From Pollutibacter sp044353505 (GTDB taxonomy: Bacteria > Bacteroidota > Bacteroidia > Chitinophagales > Chitinophagaceae): a stretch of 64,000 bases of DNA. The DNA is taken from NCBI GenBank assembly GCA_044353505.1, contig JBILBU010000009.1, positions 1 through 64,000 on the forward strand, given 5' to 3'. Within the stretch, counting starts at the first letter, position 1. Each line of letters opens with the position of its first letter. The notes under the pieces are model-generated. The model was not told the origin of the DNA, did no database searches, and was given only the letters and a program-made list of their open reading frames with translations. Of the stretch, positions 35,794 to 44,140 are shown in pieces. The position numbers and the translations under genes were made by a program.

Positions 35794-36672
35794 ATGTTAT
35801 CTATTATTATAGTCAATTACAGATCTTGGAATAGGCTAGCTGCTTGTCTCAACAGCATTGCATTGCAGTCGGTTGATGGATTGGAAGTCATTATTGTTGA
35901 TAATCATTCTAACGACGGACGCGCAAATCAGTTTATTAAAACATACCCTGATGTTCGATTTATTTTACAGGAGACCAACCTTGGTTTTGCACAAGCGTGC
36001 AACAAAGGGGCATCGGTTGCGAAGAATGAATGGCTGCTGTTTTTGAATCCAGATACCATTCTTTCTCCTGATACATTAAAGTTGTTATTGGATAAAGCAA
36101 CTCATCAACCTACATGGAAGTTGATTGGCATTCGTCAGTCTAATGATCATGGAAAAGACACCCATCCACATGGATTATTTTTGAAGTGGTGGAATGTTTG
36201 GGCTCCTCTTAGAAGTCTTGAAAGGCTGATCCGTGGGCACAAGTTTTCAAAAAAATATTTAAGTACAGCGCCAATAACCCACCCTGATTGGATTTCAGGT
36301 TCTTTTGTGTTGATCAGGCATAACGACTTTAAAGAGCTCGGGGGTTGGGATGAAAGATATTGGATGTATTGTGAGGACATGGACCTCAGCAAGCGAGCGG
36401 CTATGAAAGGCTGGGATCGCGTAATGTATAATGAGCTTAGTTGCATTCATTCTCATGGGGGCTCATCGCGCATTAATCATCATACGGCAGCCATCACCAA
36501 GTCGGCAGTAATACAATCAACTTTTACCTATATCAATAAGCATTTTCACGGAGCTAGCCGATTTCTTGCCAAGGCAACATTAGTCAAGATCACTTTTCTC
36601 AGCCTACTGCTTTCATTCCCTTTTTCAAAAACAAAGCGGTTGATGGCAAGCAGGTTATTATTTGGAAAATAG
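35794..36672 (+). CDS. Family 2 glycosyltransferase (rhamnosyltransferase-like)
   Basis: A 292-residue GT-A enzyme: SIIIVNYRSWNRLAACL start, VIIVDNHSNDG nucleotide-binding segment, LGFAQACNKGA, FLNPDT as the DxD-type motif, GSFVLIRH and the WDERYWMYCEDMDLSKRA acceptor region. This layout is common in enzymes adding rhamnose or similar sugars to surface polysaccharide or O-antigen. It may be co-transcribed with ispG. The acceptor is unknown. Confidence 0.88.
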   Translation: MLSIIIVNYRSWNRLAACLNSIALQSVDGLEVIIVDNHSNDGRANQFIKTYPDVRFILQETNLGFAQACNKGASVAKNEWLLFLNPDTILSPDTLKLLLDKATHQPTWKLIGIRQSNDHGKDTHPHGLFLKWWNVWAPLRSLERLIRGHKFSKKYLSTAPITHPDWISGSFVLIRHNDFKELGGWDERYWMYCEDMDLSKRAAMKGWDRVMYNELSCIHSHGGSSRINHHTAAITKSAVIQSTFTYINKHFHGASRFLAKATLVKITFLSLLLSFPFSKTKRLMASRLLFGK

Positions 36673-36709
36673 AGATCTCGCCGACTGCTGATATTAATTT
36701 GAACCTTTT

Positions 36710-36737
36710 GTAACATTTCCTTTTACCCTTCGTATAA
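36710..36737 (+). promoter_or_regulatory. ECF-type promoter, likely autoregulatory
   Basis: GTAACATTT at 36710-36718 and CGTATAA at 36731-36737 resemble the -35 and -10 elements of ECF sigma factors (AAC core and CGT core) with suitable spacing. The ATG of the sigma gene is 28 bases downstream. Confidence 0.5.
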
Positions 36738-36765
36738 TAAAAGCAGACCAATTAGCCGAAACTGA

Positions 36766-37251
36766 ATGACTGAGAGAGAATATAATGATTGTGTTGACGC
36801 TCATGCTGACGGGGTATATAGATTTATCCTGAAAAGTTTAGGGCATGTTGAGGATTCACGAGATATTGTGCAGTCGGCTTTTGAAAAAATGTGGAAGAAC
36901 CGAAGTGCTGTCATCAACAAAACTGCAAAATCATATTTGTTTACTGTGGCCTATCATCAAATGATAGACCATTTAAGAAAAAACAAAAAGATACAGCTAG
37001 AGGGGGAGTTTGGTGAGGATGTAAGCATTCAGGACCCCGTGTATCTTGGAGAGAAAAGGGAGCTTGATGCTGCTTTGCAGCAATTGACACCGCTACAGAA
37101 GTCTTTGGTTTTGTTAAAAGACTACGAAGGGTATACGTATGAAGAGATTGGGAAAATCATGGCATTGAATGCAAGTCAGGTTAAAGTTTATCTGCATAGG
37201 GCCAGGCTTATATTGAGAACAATTGTTGGAAATCCACATAATATAATTTAA
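36766..37251 (+). CDS. ECF-type RNA polymerase sigma factor
   Basis: A 161-residue sigma-70 family protein of the extracytoplasmic function class. Region 2 spans about 10-75 (DSRDIVQSAFEKMWKNR, then YLFTVAYHQMIDHLRKN). Region 4 spans about 105-157 (LTPLQKSLVLLKDYEGYTYEEIGKIM, then the recognition helix with SQVKVYLHRAR). The next two genes, a single-pass membrane protein and an outer-membrane protein, follow closely and probably form one unit. The ECF-like promoter upstream suggests autoregulation. Confidence 0.93.
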   Translation: MTEREYNDCVDAHADGVYRFILKSLGHVEDSRDIVQSAFEKMWKNRSAVINKTAKSYLFTVAYHQMIDHLRKNKKIQLEGEFGEDVSIQDPVYLGEKRELDAALQQLTPLQKSLVLLKDYEGYTYEEIGKIMALNASQVKVYLHRARLILRTIVGNPHNII

Positions 37252-37256
37252 TCATC

Positions 37257-37961
37257 ATGATTGATAACACAAACGAAGATCAACTGGATCAGCTGCCAAG
37301 CTTTAAGCCGGATCTCAATATTGTCTATCCAAATAAAAAAGAACTGTACAGGCGAGAAGCAGTTCAGCCGTTCTTTACAATCAATCGACTGGCTGCTGCT
37401 GCAACGATAATATTCACTGCTGGGATTATTTGGTGGGTATCTGATGAACAAGAGCCAAAAAAACAAGTTGCTGCAGTAGTGAGTAAATCCACGAATCATT
37501 CTGACGCAATAAATACAATACCCAAAATACAACAGGATACTGTTGTTCTTAAAAGCAGTGTTGCAAAAAAAACTGCATTGATGCGAAAGGCGGTACAAGG
37601 AAATCCATCTGTTGTAGCTGATCACGCAAGCCTTGCTGATAATAATCAAGCAATTGCTCCTTATCAAGAAGTTGTTCAACAGGAAATAGTTAGTGTAAAG
37701 GTTGAACAACCTAAATCAAATTTTTCTGAAGAGGCATTGCAAGCTGCTGCTCAAGATGTTCTTAAGGAGACAGCAGCAAAGGCTGAGTCAAATCATCTCA
37801 AGACTGAGATGTATAGTCCACTCTTGGTAGAGCGCGAAAGAAAAAAACCATTTCGCGGTCTTGCCAGAAAATTGTCAAGAACTATTTTGGGAGAAGGAGA
37901 GTCTTTAGGCGATGAACACATTATTCGGGTTGCTAATTTTAAGATTCCCGTATCGAATTAA
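37257..37961 (+). CDS. Single-pass membrane protein, possible anti-sigma factor
   Basis: A 234-residue protein. An acidic cytoplasmic N-terminus (about 1-45) precedes one membrane helix (LAAAATIIFTAGIIWWV, about 45-62) and a long low-complexity periplasmic part rich in Ala, Lys and Gln. The position five bases after an ECF sigma gene and the topology fit an anti-sigma factor, but no zinc or FecR motif is visible. It precedes an outer-membrane protein gene by 23 bases. Confidence 0.65.
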   Translation: MIDNTNEDQLDQLPSFKPDLNIVYPNKKELYRREAVQPFFTINRLAAAATIIFTAGIIWWVSDEQEPKKQVAAVVSKSTNHSDAINTIPKIQQDTVVLKSSVAKKTALMRKAVQGNPSVVADHASLADNNQAIAPYQEVVQQEIVSVKVEQPKSNFSEEALQAAAQDVLKETAAKAESNHLKTEMYSPLLVERERKKPFRGLARKLSRTILGEGESLGDEHIIRVANFKIPVSN

Positions 37962-37984
37962 TTATAATTATAAATAAACGTGAA

Positions 37985-38953
37985 ATGAAAAAAGTACTGG
38001 TATCGGTAGTGTTAAGTTCAATTGCTGTTTTTTCTTTTGCTCAACAGGACACAAGCAAAATGAAAAGTAAAGTTGATACACTGAAGGTTGGGGGCATGAC
38101 TATCCTTAAGTCAGCAGAAGACAAGCGAGTTGAAATCAAGGTTTCGGATACGTCGATTCTACCTATTGATACCATCAAAGTGGGGGGTATTACAGTAATT
38201 GGTAAAGGTCTTTCACAAAGCATAGACGAACTGACTGAGGCACTTCGGCCATTAAAGGGTGCGGGTACTTTGTTGACTGATTTAGTCAGAAAGAAAAAAA
38301 TTAAAAAAGTTAGCACCAATTGGCTAATCTGGGACTTGGGATTTTCCGGGTATAGTGACAAGACGAATTATAATTCCAGTTCGGCGCAAAGCTTTCTTCA
38401 TGATCAAGGGGGAATTGCTGCTTCAAAGGGCGACTATGCTCTCCGGGGTTCAAGGATTTCAAATTTTAACCTTTGGTTTTTCATGCAACGGATTAGAATA
38501 GCCTCTGGTGTATTGAATTTTAAATATGGACTTGGTATTGAAAGCAATAATTATTTTTTCAAGTCGGGCATCACCTATGTTGATGGCATATCCCCGTATA
38601 CCATTAGATCAAGCACTAACATGTCGAAGAACAAGCTTGTTGCCAATTATCTTACTGTTCCATTGATGCTGAATGTGAATACGAATCCAACTAAAGGGAA
38701 AAAGGCTTTTCAGTTTTCAGCAGGGGTAAGTGGAGGTTATTTGTATAGCAGCAGACAAAAACAAATCACTAACGCAGGAAAAAATAAAGTGAAAACAGAT
38801 TTCAACCTTGAGCGTTTTAAGGCTTCTTATGTTGTAGAACTCGGCCTTGGCCCTGTTAAGTTATATGCCTCAATTGCCATGAGACCCATGCATCAATATG
38901 GTCTTGATCAACGGCCCTATACGGTGGGGGTGAGGTTTAGCAATTTATATTGA
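37985..38953 (+). CDS. Outer-membrane beta-barrel protein, hypothetical
   Basis: A 322-residue exported protein with signal peptide MKKVLVSVVLSSIAVFSFAQ. Two near-repeats occur early: DTLKVGGMTI and DTIKVGGITV. The second half consists of amphipathic strands (SNFNLWFFMQRIRI, VLNFKYGLGIES, VANYLTVPLMLNVN, FQFSAGVSGGYLYS) and ends in an aromatic barrel-like terminus. It resembles PorT-type outer-membrane proteins. It is the third gene of the sigma-factor operon and probably its physiological target. Confidence 0.75.
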   Translation: MKKVLVSVVLSSIAVFSFAQQDTSKMKSKVDTLKVGGMTILKSAEDKRVEIKVSDTSILPIDTIKVGGITVIGKGLSQSIDELTEALRPLKGAGTLLTDLVRKKKIKKVSTNWLIWDLGFSGYSDKTNYNSSSAQSFLHDQGGIAASKGDYALRGSRISNFNLWFFMQRIRIASGVLNFKYGLGIESNNYFFKSGITYVDGISPYTIRSSTNMSKNKLVANYLTVPLMLNVNTNPTKGKKAFQFSAGVSGGYLYSSRQKQITNAGKNKVKTDFNLERFKASYVVELGLGPVKLYASIAMRPMHQYGLDQRPYTVGVRFSNLY

Positions 38954-38961
38954 ATACAAGG

Positions 38962-39363
38962 TTGAAGTGGTTGAAGGGGTTGAAGTGGTTTAAGAGGTTT
39001 AAGCGGTTGAAGGGGTTTAAGCGGTTGAAGCAGTTTAAGGGGTTGAAGCAGTTTAAGAGGTTGAAGCGGTTGAAGTAGTTGAAGGGTTTCATGTAAAATG
39101 ATCAAACTAATTATTCTCAAAATCTTACAATATATAAACTGCTTAAACCACTTCAACCGCTTAAACTGCTTCAACCCCTTAAACCGCTTAAACCCCTTAA
39201 ACTGCTTCAACCGCTTAAACTGCTTCAACCGCTTAAACTGCTTCAACCGCTTAAACCCCTTCAACCGCTTCAACCGCTTAAACCACTTAAACTGCTTCAA
39301 CTGCTTCAACCCCTTAAACTGCTTAAACCCCTTCAACCCCTTAAACTGCTTAAACCCCTTAAC
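38962..39363. repeat. 9-bp minisatellite arranged as a giant inverted repeat
   Basis: The left arm (38962-39087) holds 14 head-to-tail units of TT(G/T)AAGN(G/A)G. The right arm (39139-39363) holds about 25 units of the reverse complement, such as CCGCTTAAA and CTGCTTCAA. A 51-base AT-rich spacer separates them. The arrangement can fold into a very long imperfect hairpin. It lies exactly between convergent genes (outer-membrane protein and acs) and may end transcription from both sides. Because the unit is a multiple of three, spurious reading frames run through it. Confidence 0.9.
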
Positions 39364-39366
39364 CCC

Positions 39367-41280
39367 CTAAATCTTCCCTCTCTTAATCTCTTCCACAACA
39401 CCAGGATCGAGAAGTGTTGATGTATCGCCTAAGTTTTCAGTTTCTCCTTCTGCTATCTTTCTGAGAATTCTTCTCATGATTTTTCCGCTGCGGGTTTTTG
39501 GTAGGCCTGATACCAGTTGTATTTTATCGGGTTTAGCAATTGGTCCAATGATTCGGCTAACCGTTGCTTTTATATCCTTTCTTATCATTGCCTCATCGCC
39601 ATGCATACCGCTGTATATGACATAAGCATAAATACCTTGTCCTTTTACATCATGCGGATATCCAACCACCGCACTTTCAACAACTCCGGCATGCATGTTG
39701 ATGGCATTTTCAACTTCTGCAGTTCCTATTCTGTGTCCACTTACGTTTAGAACATCATCTACTCGTCCAGTGATGCGGTAGAAACCATTTTCATCCCTGA
39801 ATGCACCATCACCTGTGAAGTATAGATTTTCGTATGTAGCGAAATAGTTTGTCCTGCAGCGCTCATGATCTCCATAGGTTGTTCTTATGACCGAAGGCCA
39901 TGGAGATTTAATACAAAGATTTCCAGTAACATTATTTTCAGTAATCTCTATCCCTTTTTCATCTACCAACAAGGGCTGAACCCCTGGAAGAGGAAGTGTT
40001 GCATAGCTTGGTTTAGAAGGAGTAATGCCAGCCATGTTGCTTATCATAACCCCTCCAGTTTCTGTCTGCCACCAGGTATCAACAATTGGACATTTCTTTT
40101 TCCCAATATGTTCATCATACCAACTCCATGCTTCTTCGTTAATGGGCTCACCAACAGTGCCGAGTACGCGCAATGAACTGAGGTCTTTGTTTTGCAATGG
40201 GCCAAGGCCGAATGCCATCAAGCTTCTGATCGCTGTTGGTGCGGTATACAGAATATTCACTTTGTATTTGTCGATGATATCCCAGAATCTTCCTGCATCA
40301 GGAAATGTTGGAATGCCTTCAAACATCAGGGTGGTAGCACCTGCGCTGAGTGGTCCGTATAATATATATGAGTGTCCAGTGATCCACCCAATGTCTGCCG
40401 TGCAGAAGTGAATTTCTTCAGGCTTGTATTGAAATACATTCACGAACGAATAGTTGGTGTAAACCATATATCCCGCACAAGAATGAACAACCCCTTTTGG
40501 CTTTCCAGTTGAACCAGAGGTATATAGAATGAAGAGCGGATCTTCGGCATCCATGACTTCAGCAGGAAATTCCGGACTGCCATCAGTCTCTACTTTTCTA
40601 ATTTCATCTTCCCACCACACATCGCGACCTTTGATCATGCTCACTGCTGTTCGTGTATGGGTGTAGACAATAACACGCTTAACAAATGGGCAACTGATTA
40701 ATGCATCATCAATTACATTTTTAAGAGCAATGTCTTTTGCGCCTCTGAATGCACCATCACTGGTGATGATAAATTCAGATTTTGCATCCTGGAGGCGGTC
40801 TGCTATACTTTGGGCACTAAAGCCTCCGAAAATCACTGAGTGAATTGCACCTATCCTTGCACAAGCAAGTACTGCAATCGCCAGTTCAGGAATCATCCCC
40901 ATATAGATGCATACCCTGTCCCCTTTCTTAATGCCATTATTTTTTAGCACATGCGCAAACTGATTGACTTTTGTATGCAGCTGAGCATAAGTTAGCATCC
41001 GATGGTGTTCATTTGGGTCGTTTGGTTCCCAAATGATTGCTGGCTGATTGGCCTTGTCTTTTAGGTGACGATCGATACAATTCTCGGTAATGTTCAGTTT
41101 TGCTCCATCAAACCATTTTACGGAAGGCTCTTTGAAGTTCCAGTCCAATACTTTATCCCAGGGTTTGCTCCATTGAAAGTGGCTTGCAACATCACCCCAA
41201 AAACCTTCAGGATCTTCAATACTTTTTTTCCAAGCTTGCTGATAGTTTTCGAATGAATTGATTTGATAAGGGTAGCTCAT
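39367..41280 (-). CDS. acs: Acetyl-CoA synthetase (AMP-forming)
   Basis: A 637-residue enzyme that activates acetate to acetyl-CoA through acetyl-AMP. The P-loop-like YTSGSTGKPKGVVH, the VDTWWQTETGG motif, the YFTGDGA hinge and the C-terminal KTRSGKIMRRI block carrying the acetylatable catalytic Lys are all present. The N-terminal ACS domain (WSKPWDKVLDWNF) identifies the true acetate enzyme. It is divergent from an MHS-type transporter gene, which may supply an organic acid. Confidence 0.96.
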   Translation of the reverse strand: MSYPYQINSFENYQQAWKKSIEDPEGFWGDVASHFQWSKPWDKVLDWNFKEPSVKWFDGAKLNITENCIDRHLKDKANQPAIIWEPNDPNEHHRMLTYAQLHTKVNQFAHVLKNNGIKKGDRVCIYMGMIPELAIAVLACARIGAIHSVIFGGFSAQSIADRLQDAKSEFIITSDGAFRGAKDIALKNVIDDALISCPFVKRVIVYTHTRTAVSMIKGRDVWWEDEIRKVETDGSPEFPAEVMDAEDPLFILYTSGSTGKPKGVVHSCAGYMVYTNYSFVNVFQYKPEEIHFCTADIGWITGHSYILYGPLSAGATTLMFEGIPTFPDAGRFWDIIDKYKVNILYTAPTAIRSLMAFGLGPLQNKDLSSLRVLGTVGEPINEEAWSWYDEHIGKKKCPIVDTWWQTETGGVMISNMAGITPSKPSYATLPLPGVQPLLVDEKGIEITENNVTGNLCIKSPWPSVIRTTYGDHERCRTNYFATYENLYFTGDGAFRDENGFYRITGRVDDVLNVSGHRIGTAEVENAINMHAGVVESAVVGYPHDVKGQGIYAYVIYSGMHGDEAMIRKDIKATVSRIIGPIAKPDKIQLVSGLPKTRSGKIMRRILRKIAEGETENLGDTSTLLDPGVVEEIKRGKI

Positions 41281-41386
41281 AAACCGTAGTTTTGGATTCG
41301 GTGCGGTAAGTTAAAAAATATACAGTTTCTTGGAGATATATTTTTATCTTGAAACGAAATTAATTTGTGCTTAAACGAACTCTTTC

Positions 41387-42922
41387 ATGAATATAACGGC
41401 TGACAAAACCCCGATTAGGAAAGTAATCTTTGCCTCATCGGTTGGTACACTAATTGAGTGGTATGACTTTTATATATTTGGCAGTCTTGCGCCAATTATT
41501 GCAACCCAATTTTTCCCCCAGACAGACCCTACTGCGGCCTTGCTGGCTACCCTGGCAACTTTTGCTGCAGGTTTCATTGTTAGGCCATTTGGGGCCTTGG
41601 TCTTTGGTCGCTTAGGGGATAAGGTTGGCCGGAAATATACTTTTTTACTCACCCTCATCTTGATGGGGGGATCAACATTTGCAATCGGGATTGTTCCGGG
41701 TTATGCAACAATAGGGTTTGCTGCACCTTTAATTGTATTGTTGCTTCGTCTTGTTCAGGGATTGGCACTTGGTGGTGAATATGGTGGTGCTGCAACCTAT
41801 GTTGCTGAGCACTCTCCGCCAGAGAGAAGAGGATTTTTCACAAGTTGGATACAGACTACAGCAACACTTGGGCTGTTGTTGTCTCTTGGTATAATTCTTA
41901 TCACTAGAAAAAGTCTAGCCCCCGACGAGGCAGATTCTATCAGGGCTTTTGAATCCTGGGGATGGCGGATTCCATTTTGGTTTTCTATCGTACTCGTGGG
42001 GATGAGTATTTATATCAGGATGAAAATGCATGAGTCGCCTCTTTTCACAAAACTAAAATCTGAAGGGAAGACTTCCGTCAATCCAATCAAAGAAAGCCTG
42101 ATGCACAGGGGGAATTTAAAAATGGTGCTCTTGTCGTTGTTTGGCGCAGTTATGGGTCAGGGAGTGATATGGTATACTGGACAATTTTATGCCCAAACAT
42201 TTTTGGAGAACATGTGTAAGGTAGACTTTGAGCAAACCCGAACGATTATGATTTGGGCTATCATTTTTGCAACCCCCCTCTTCATTTTCTTTGGTCATCT
42301 TAGTGATAAGGTGGGAAGAAAGTGGATCATCATGGCAGGACTGCTTGTTGCTGTGGTTTCATACAGGCCCATTTACCAGCAGATGATAGAGATTACATCC
42401 ACCAAAGAATCTGTGGTAGATGCTTCAAAGACCCGCATTGAAAGGGTATTGCAAAAAATTGATGGGCAACCCTATTCGTTGCAATCCACCACTACCTATC
42501 ATCTGTATCAAAATGGGATTACAGAGAAAACTATTCAAGCTGATACTGTACTTACCTCCGGAGAAGAGAAGCTGCAGCTTAATCCGAAGCTCTCCAAGAC
42601 TATGCCTAGCAATACTTATTGGTCAATTGTAGCATTGATCTTTATACAGATTGTTTTTGTGACCATGGTCTATGGGCCAATTGCAGCATTCCTTGTAGAG
42701 ATTTTTCCAACCAAGATCAGGTATACATCAATGAGCTTGCCTTATCATTTGGGCAATGGGGTATTTGGCGGACTTACCCCATTTATTGCTGTGTTGCTTG
42801 GGACTATTTATGCAGGAGATGCACTGGTCGGACTATGGTATCCAATTGCAATTGGCGCATTGTCCTTAATTATAGGAACCATATATCTTAATAACAAGAT
42901 TGATCCCAACGTAAACGACTAA
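41387..42922 (+). CDS. MFS transporter, metabolite:H+ symporter (MHS) family
   Basis: A 511-residue transporter. WYDFYIFGSLAPII in helix 1, the motif A FGRLGDKVGRKYT, and LALGGEYGGAATYVAEHSP in helix 4 are typical of the MHS family (proline/betaine, citrate and dicarboxylate symporters). Between helices 8 and 9, residues about 325-405 form an extra hydrophilic segment not usual in the family. It is divergent from acs, so an acetate-related or organic-acid substrate is plausible. A small membrane-protein gene follows nine bases later. Confidence 0.9.
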   Translation: MNITADKTPIRKVIFASSVGTLIEWYDFYIFGSLAPIIATQFFPQTDPTAALLATLATFAAGFIVRPFGALVFGRLGDKVGRKYTFLLTLILMGGSTFAIGIVPGYATIGFAAPLIVLLLRLVQGLALGGEYGGAATYVAEHSPPERRGFFTSWIQTTATLGLLLSLGIILITRKSLAPDEADSIRAFESWGWRIPFWFSIVLVGMSIYIRMKMHESPLFTKLKSEGKTSVNPIKESLMHRGNLKMVLLSLFGAVMGQGVIWYTGQFYAQTFLENMCKVDFEQTRTIMIWAIIFATPLFIFFGHLSDKVGRKWIIMAGLLVAVVSYRPIYQQMIEITSTKESVVDASKTRIERVLQKIDGQPYSLQSTTTYHLYQNGITEKTIQADTVLTSGEEKLQLNPKLSKTMPSNTYWSIVALIFIQIVFVTMVYGPIAAFLVEIFPTKIRYTSMSLPYHLGNGVFGGLTPFIAVLLGTIYAGDALVGLWYPIAIGALSLIIGTIYLNNKIDPNVND

Positions 42923-42931
42923 ACCAACATT

Positions 42932-43177
42932 ATGAATTCCATCAAAAGATATCTAGGCATATTGTGGATAGCGATTGCTATCATTTCTTACAGCATATTG
43001 TTAAAAACAGCGTATGGTCAGATAAGCGCTAAGCCAACCACCGATACCATCATGCAATGGAGTATATTTGTCATCATCTTTTTCCCAATCGCAATTGGTT
43101 TTGTGCTGTTCGGTTGGCTCGCATTTAAAGGGGATTATGATAAACTGCCTGCTTCCAGCGATGAAATTGGAGATTGA
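42932..43177 (+). CDS. Small two-helix membrane protein, hypothetical
   Basis: An 81-residue protein with two hydrophobic helices (GILWIAIAIISYSILL and IFVIIFFPIAIGFVLFGWLAF). It is probably an accessory inner-membrane protein of the transporter encoded nine bases upstream; similar small DUF-type proteins are often paired with MHS transporters in Bacteroidota. No function is known. Confidence 0.75.
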   Translation: MNSIKRYLGILWIAIAIISYSILLKTAYGQISAKPTTDTIMQWSIFVIIFFPIAIGFVLFGWLAFKGDYDKLPASSDEIGD

Positions 43178-43188
43178 TTGTACACACC

Positions 43189-44100
43189 ATGTCGATTAAG
43201 ATTGATCACATACAGAAAACATACGGAACCCAGATAGCGGTAAACAACATCAGTTTTGAGATTGGCAAGGGTGAGATTGTAGGGTTTCTTGGTCCGAATG
43301 GTGCGGGGAAATCCACCACCATGAAAATGATTACCGGCTATCTTCGTCCCGATTCAGGCAGCATCTATGTATGCGGTATAATTGTTGAGGGCGAAGCCAT
43401 CTCCACCAAAAGAAAAATTGGGTATCTACCTGAATCCAATCCGCTCTATACCGAAATGTATGTACGCGAGTACTTGGAGATGATGGCCGGGCTGCACAGT
43501 CTAAAAACACCAACAAATAGGATTGAGGAAGTGATTGGTCTAACCGGGCTAATTACCGAAGCCCATAAGGAAATTGGTCAGTTGTCTAAAGGCTATAGGC
43601 AACGCGTGGGGCTTGCTGCTGCATTATTACACGATCCAGAGGTATTGATTTTAGATGAGCCTACTACTGGACTTGATCCAAACCAGATTATAGAGATCAG
43701 AGAGGTGATTCGGTCGTTGAGTAAAGACAAAACTATTCTGTTTTCAACCCATATCCTTCAGGAAGTGGAGGCCCTTTGCGACAGGGTTATCGTGATCAAC
43801 AAGGGCATTATTGTAGCGGATAAAAGGATAGAGGAGCTAAAGCAGTCTACTGCCACTGCGAAGGTGAGGGTGTCATTTAGGCAAAAAATTGATGAGCAGG
43901 CACTTGGCCAGGTAGGTGGAATTTCTCGTATTATCAACGTGAATGACTATGATTGGTTGTTGGAAACGGCTGATCCTGAAGCCTTAAGCAAAGAACTTTT
44001 AGGTTTCACTTTGCAACATAACCTTAATATCGTTTCTTTGCAAACGCAAACCCGTCGCCTTGAAGACATATTCAGGGAATTGACGGAAGCAAACAATTGA
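43189..44100 (+). CDS. gldA: ABC transporter ATP-binding protein, GldA-like
   Basis: A 303-residue ATPase: Walker A GPNGAGKST, Q-loop, signature QLSKGYRQRV, Walker B VLILDEPTTGLDP and the H-loop STHILQEVEALC. The length and the C-terminal extension match GldA, the ATPase of the gliding-motility ABC transporter in Bacteroidota. GldF and GldG are not adjacent, so it may also serve another ABC-2 exporter. The ATG at 43189 is used; an upstream TTG overlaps the previous stop codon. Confidence 0.85.
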   Translation: MSIKIDHIQKTYGTQIAVNNISFEIGKGEIVGFLGPNGAGKSTTMKMITGYLRPDSGSIYVCGIIVEGEAISTKRKIGYLPESNPLYTEMYVREYLEMMAGLHSLKTPTNRIEEVIGLTGLITEAHKEIGQLSKGYRQRVGLAAALLHDPEVLILDEPTTGLDPNQIIEIREVIRSLSKDKTILFSTHILQEVEALCDRVIVINKGIIVADKRIEELKQSTATAKVRVSFRQKIDEQALGQVGGISRIINVNDYDWLLETADPEALSKELLGFTLQHNLNIVSLQTQTRRLEDIFRELTEANN

Positions 44101-44140
44101 TTGTTTGCAGTACCCCTTAACAATAGATAAAATAAAATTT

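Noticed and set aside
38917..39336. 139-residue open frame on the minus strand, and a 90-residue frame on the plus strand at 39098-39370
   Set aside because: Both are translations of the 9-bp minisatellite, giving low-complexity K/F/L or N/C/L repeats; the unit length simply keeps the frame open.
38962..39363. CRISPR array
   Set aside because: Units are 9 bp and contiguous with no spacers, and no cas genes are present.
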